From Bradyrhizobium sp. AT1 (GTDB taxonomy: Bacteria; Pseudomonadota; Alphaproteobacteria; Rhizobiales; Xanthobacteraceae): a DNA stretch of 64,000 nt. The stretch lies in contig NZ_JXDL01000001.1 in assembly GCF_001590795.1 (NCBI RefSeq), forward strand, positions 5,159,073-5,223,072, given 5' to 3'. Under the pieces are notes generated by a model. The model made no database searches and was not told the DNA's origin. It was given only the letters and a program-made list of their open reading frames with translations. The position numbers and the translations under genes are program-made. Positions 61,872-64,000 of this stretch are shown here, in pieces (the stretch's first letter is position 1; the number at the start of each line of letters is the position of its first letter).

Positions 61872-64000
61872 TTACAGGGAGCGCTGGATCGTCTCCACGC
61901 GGTAACACTCGATCACGTCACCCGCGCGCATGTCGTGGTAGTTTTCGAAGGCCATGCCGCATTCCTGACCGGACTGGACTTCCTTCACTTCGTCCTTGAA
62001 GCGCTTCAACGTCGACAGCTTGCCTTCGTGCACGACGACGTTGTCGCGGATCAGGCGCACATTGGCGCCGCGTTCCACGGTGCCGTCGGTAACGCGGCAG
62101 CCGGCGACCTTGCCGACCTTGGAGATGTTGAAGATCTCCAGGATGGCGGCATTGCCGAGCATGGTTTCGCGCAAGGTCGGCGCGAGCAGGCCGCTCATCG
62201 CCTTCTTCACGTCATCCACGAGATCGTAGATGATGTTGTAGTAGCGGATCTCGATGCCGTTGCGCTTGGCGGCCGCAGCGGCCTCCTTGTTGGCTCGAAC
62301 CGAGAAGCCGATGATCGCGGCGTTGAAGCCTTCGGCCAGCGTCACGTCGGATTCCGAGATGCCGCCGACGCCGGCATGCAGGATGCGGGCTGCGACTTCG
62401 TCGGTGCCGAGCTTCTCCAGCGAGCCGAGGATCGCTTCCAGCGAGCCCTGCACGTCGGCCTTGATGATCAGCGGGAATTCCTTGCGGCCCGCGGTCTTCA
62501 ATTGCGACATCATCTGCTCGAGCGAGCCGCGCATGCCGGAGATCGAGGCAGCCGCGTTCTCGCGCTTCTGGTGCGCGCGGTAGCTGGTGACCTGGCGGGC
62601 GCGGGCTTCGTTCTCGACCACGGCGAGACGATCGCCGGCTTCCGGCGGACCGTTGAAGCCGAGCACTTCGACCGGCACCGACGGACCTGCTTCCTGCACG
62701 GTCTCGCCCTGATCCGAGATCAGCGCGCGGACGCGGCCCATCTCGGCGCCGGCGACGATGATGTCGCCGACCCGGAGCGTGCCGCGCTGGACCAGCACGG
62801 TCGCGACCGGACCGCGGCCGCGGTCGAGCTTGGCTTCGATCACGGTGCCTTCGGCCGGCCGTTCCGAATTGGTCTTGAGGTCGAGAATGTCGGCCTGAAG
62901 CGCGATCATCTCGAGCAGCTTGTCGAGATTGGTCTTGTTCTTGGCGGACACTTCGACGTCGACGACGTCGCCGCCGAACGATTCGACCTGCACCTCGTGC
63001 TGGAGCAGCTCGGTGCGCACGCGCTCGGGCTTGGCGTCGGGCTTGTCGATCTTGTTGATGGCAACGATGATCGGCACCCGCGCCGCCTTGGCGTGGTTGA
63101 TGGCTTCGACCGTCTGCGGCATCACGCCGTCATCGGCCGCGACCACCAGCACGACGATGTCGGTGACCTTGGCGCCGCGGGCACGCATCGCGGTGAACGC
63201 GGCGTGGCCGGGCGTGTCGATGAACGTGATCTTCTTGCCGCTCTCGGGCGACACCACCTGATAGGCGCCGATATGCTGCGTGATGCCGCCGGCTTCGCCG
63301 GAGACCACGTTGGCATGACGGAGCGCGTCGAGCAGCGAGGTCTTGCCGTGGTCGACGTGACCCATCACGGTCACCACGGGCGACCGCGTCTCGGTGTCGG
63401 TGGAATCGTCGGTGACGTCGAACAGTCCCTCTTCGACGTCGGACGCGGCGACGCGCTTGACGGTGTGACCGAGCTCTTCGGCGATCAGTTGCGCTGTGTC
63501 GGCGTCGATCACGTCGGTGATCTTGTGCATCGCGCCCTGCTTCATCAGCATGCGGATGACGTCAACAGCGCGCTCGGCCATGCGGTTGGCGAGTTCCTGA
63601 ATCGTGATCGCTTCCGGGATGACCACTTCGCGAATGAGCTTTTCCTTCGGCTCGTTCGAAGCGTGGCCCTTGAGGCGCTGCGTGCGGCGGCGGAACGAGG
63701 CGATCGAACGCTCGCGCACTTCGTCGGCATTGAGGGCGGTCACCACGGTCAGGCGGCCGCGCTCTTTCTGCGGGCCGGGCTTGTGGGTGGGCTTGGGGGC
63801 GACCACGGGACGCGCGGCGCCGCCGGGACCACGACGGATCTGGCGCGGACCATCGTCCTCGTCCGGTCCGGCCGCGACCGCTGGCGCGCGACCCACTGGT
63901 CCGCCGCCGGGGCGTTGCGTGGTGCTTCCGGGGCGCGCCGTCGTTGTTCCAGGGCGGGCCGTCGTGGTTCCAGGGCGTGCAGCGGGTGCGCCGGGGCGCG
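61872..64000 (-). CDS. infB: Translation initiation factor IF-2 (N-terminal part beyond window)
   Basis: The gene runs off the right edge, so the true start is not in the window; about 709 codons are visible. The G domain has GHVDHGKTSLLD, DTPGH and NKID, followed by the beta-barrel and fMet-tRNA-binding C2 domains. The visible N-terminal end (63897-64000) is a low-complexity Ala/Arg/Pro/Gly/Thr region with an ARPGTT-type repeat. A GTG at 63896 is internal, not the start. Confidence 0.95.
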   Translation of the reverse strand, partial: RPGAPAARPGTTTARPGTTTARPGSTTQRPGGGPVGRAPAVAAGPDEDDGPRQIRRGPGGAARPVVAPKPTHKPGPQKERGRLTVVTALNADEVRERSIASFRRRTQRLKGHASNEPKEKLIREVVIPEAITIQELANRMAERAVDVIRMLMKQGAMHKITDVIDADTAQLIAEELGHTVKRVAASDVEEGLFDVTDDSTDTETRSPVVTVMGHVDHGKTSLLDALRHANVVSGEAGGITQHIGAYQVVSPESGKKITFIDTPGHAAFTAMRARGAKVTDIVVLVVAADDGVMPQTVEAINHAKAARVPIIVAINKIDKPDAKPERVRTELLQHEVQVESFGGDVVDVEVSAKNKTNLDKLLEMIALQADILDLKTNSERPAEGTVIEAKLDRGRGPVATVLVQRGTLRVGDIIVAGAEMGRVRALISDQGETVQEAGPSVPVEVLGFNGPPEAGDRLAVVENEARARQVTSYRAHQKRENAAASISGMRGSLEQMMSQLKTAGRKEFPLIIKADVQGSLEAILGSLEKLGTDEVAARILHAGVGGISESDVTLAEGFNAAIIGFSVRANKEAAAAAKRNGIEIRYYNIIYDLVDDVKKAMSGLLAPTLRETMLGNAAILEIFNISKVGKVAGCRVTDGTVERGANVRLIRDNVVVHEGKLSTLKRFKDEVKEVQSGQECGMAFENYHDMRAGDVIECYRVETIQRSL

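Noticed and set aside
63920..64000. Short tandem repeats resembling a CRISPR array
   Set aside because: They are in frame with infB, have no spacers of constant length, and encode the Ala/Arg/Pro/Gly/Thr repeat of IF-2.

Overview
The window is a GC-rich chromosomal segment of an alphaproteobacterium of the order Hyphomicrobiales, almost certainly Bradyrhizobium or a very close relative. The best single marker is the Fur-family protein at 45174-45665. It is an Irr of exactly 163 residues with the heme-regulatory Cys29-Pro30 (GCPWHD) and a His-rich HHHYY motif, as in Bradyrhizobium japonicum Irr. Gene order (sppA-ihfB-lapA-trpFBA-accD-folC, divL-tsaE/amgK-murU-addB-addA-trxA, fabA-fabB-fabI, infB-rbfA-truB-rpsO-pnp) fits the same group. 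The window is mostly core genome. It has no transposase, phage, CRISPR or symbiosis genes.

Layout. 1-2.1 kb: divergent ohr/ohrR peroxide-defence pair with operator-like palindromes, a small GIY-YIG protein, tRNA-Ala(GGC) and an acidic FYDLN protein. 2.2-7.3 kb: aroA, an inserted two-gene nucleotidyltransferase cassette, cmk and rpsA. 7.5-14.6 kb: sppA, ihfB, a LapA-like membrane protein, trpF-trpB-trpA, accD and folC with overlapping start/stop codons. 14.6-16.9 kb: metallophosphoesterase, stand-alone ATP-dependent DNA ligase and thioredoxin. 16.9-29.1 kb (minus strand): divL-like kinase, tsaE-amgK fusion, PilZ protein, murU, addB, addA. 29.2-33.6 kb (minus): ubiE, ubiB, coaBC, dut, with mutM divergent. 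34.7-44.2 kb: ParA-like ATPase, gamma-glutamyltransferase, HWE kinase, an exported inactive-looking protease, moeB, aldo/keto reductase with divergent LysR regulator, and a hydroxyacid dehydrogenase. 44.5-48.8 kb: SH3 protein, irr, fabA-fabB-fabI. 48.9-54 kb is the most accessory-looking part: autotransporter, GST, two tandem paralogous exported proteins of unknown function, GNAT. 54-57.3 kb: divergent oxyR/katG. 57.3-64 kb (minus): infB (runs off the window), rbfA, truB, rpsO, pnp.

The strongest candidate for an undescribed system is coaBC. Its product starts with a complete FitA-like ribbon-helix-helix DNA-binding domain fused to the CoaC-CoaB enzyme. The short gap upstream of its start holds two 17-bp palindromes of identical design (TGAT(A/T)GC-N3-GC(A/T)ATCA), resembling FitA-type operators. 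This suggests a coenzyme A biosynthetic enzyme that represses its own coaBC-dut transcript. Second is the two-gene nucleotidyltransferase cassette between aroA and cmk, which looks like a toxin-antitoxin-type pair. Other notable points are a DivL-like kinase with Tyr replacing the phospho-accepting His, a TsaE-AmgK fusion, an AccD without its zinc-ribbon cysteines, a long hairpin in the pnp leader, and a four-copy family of ~87-bp palindromic intergenic repeats.
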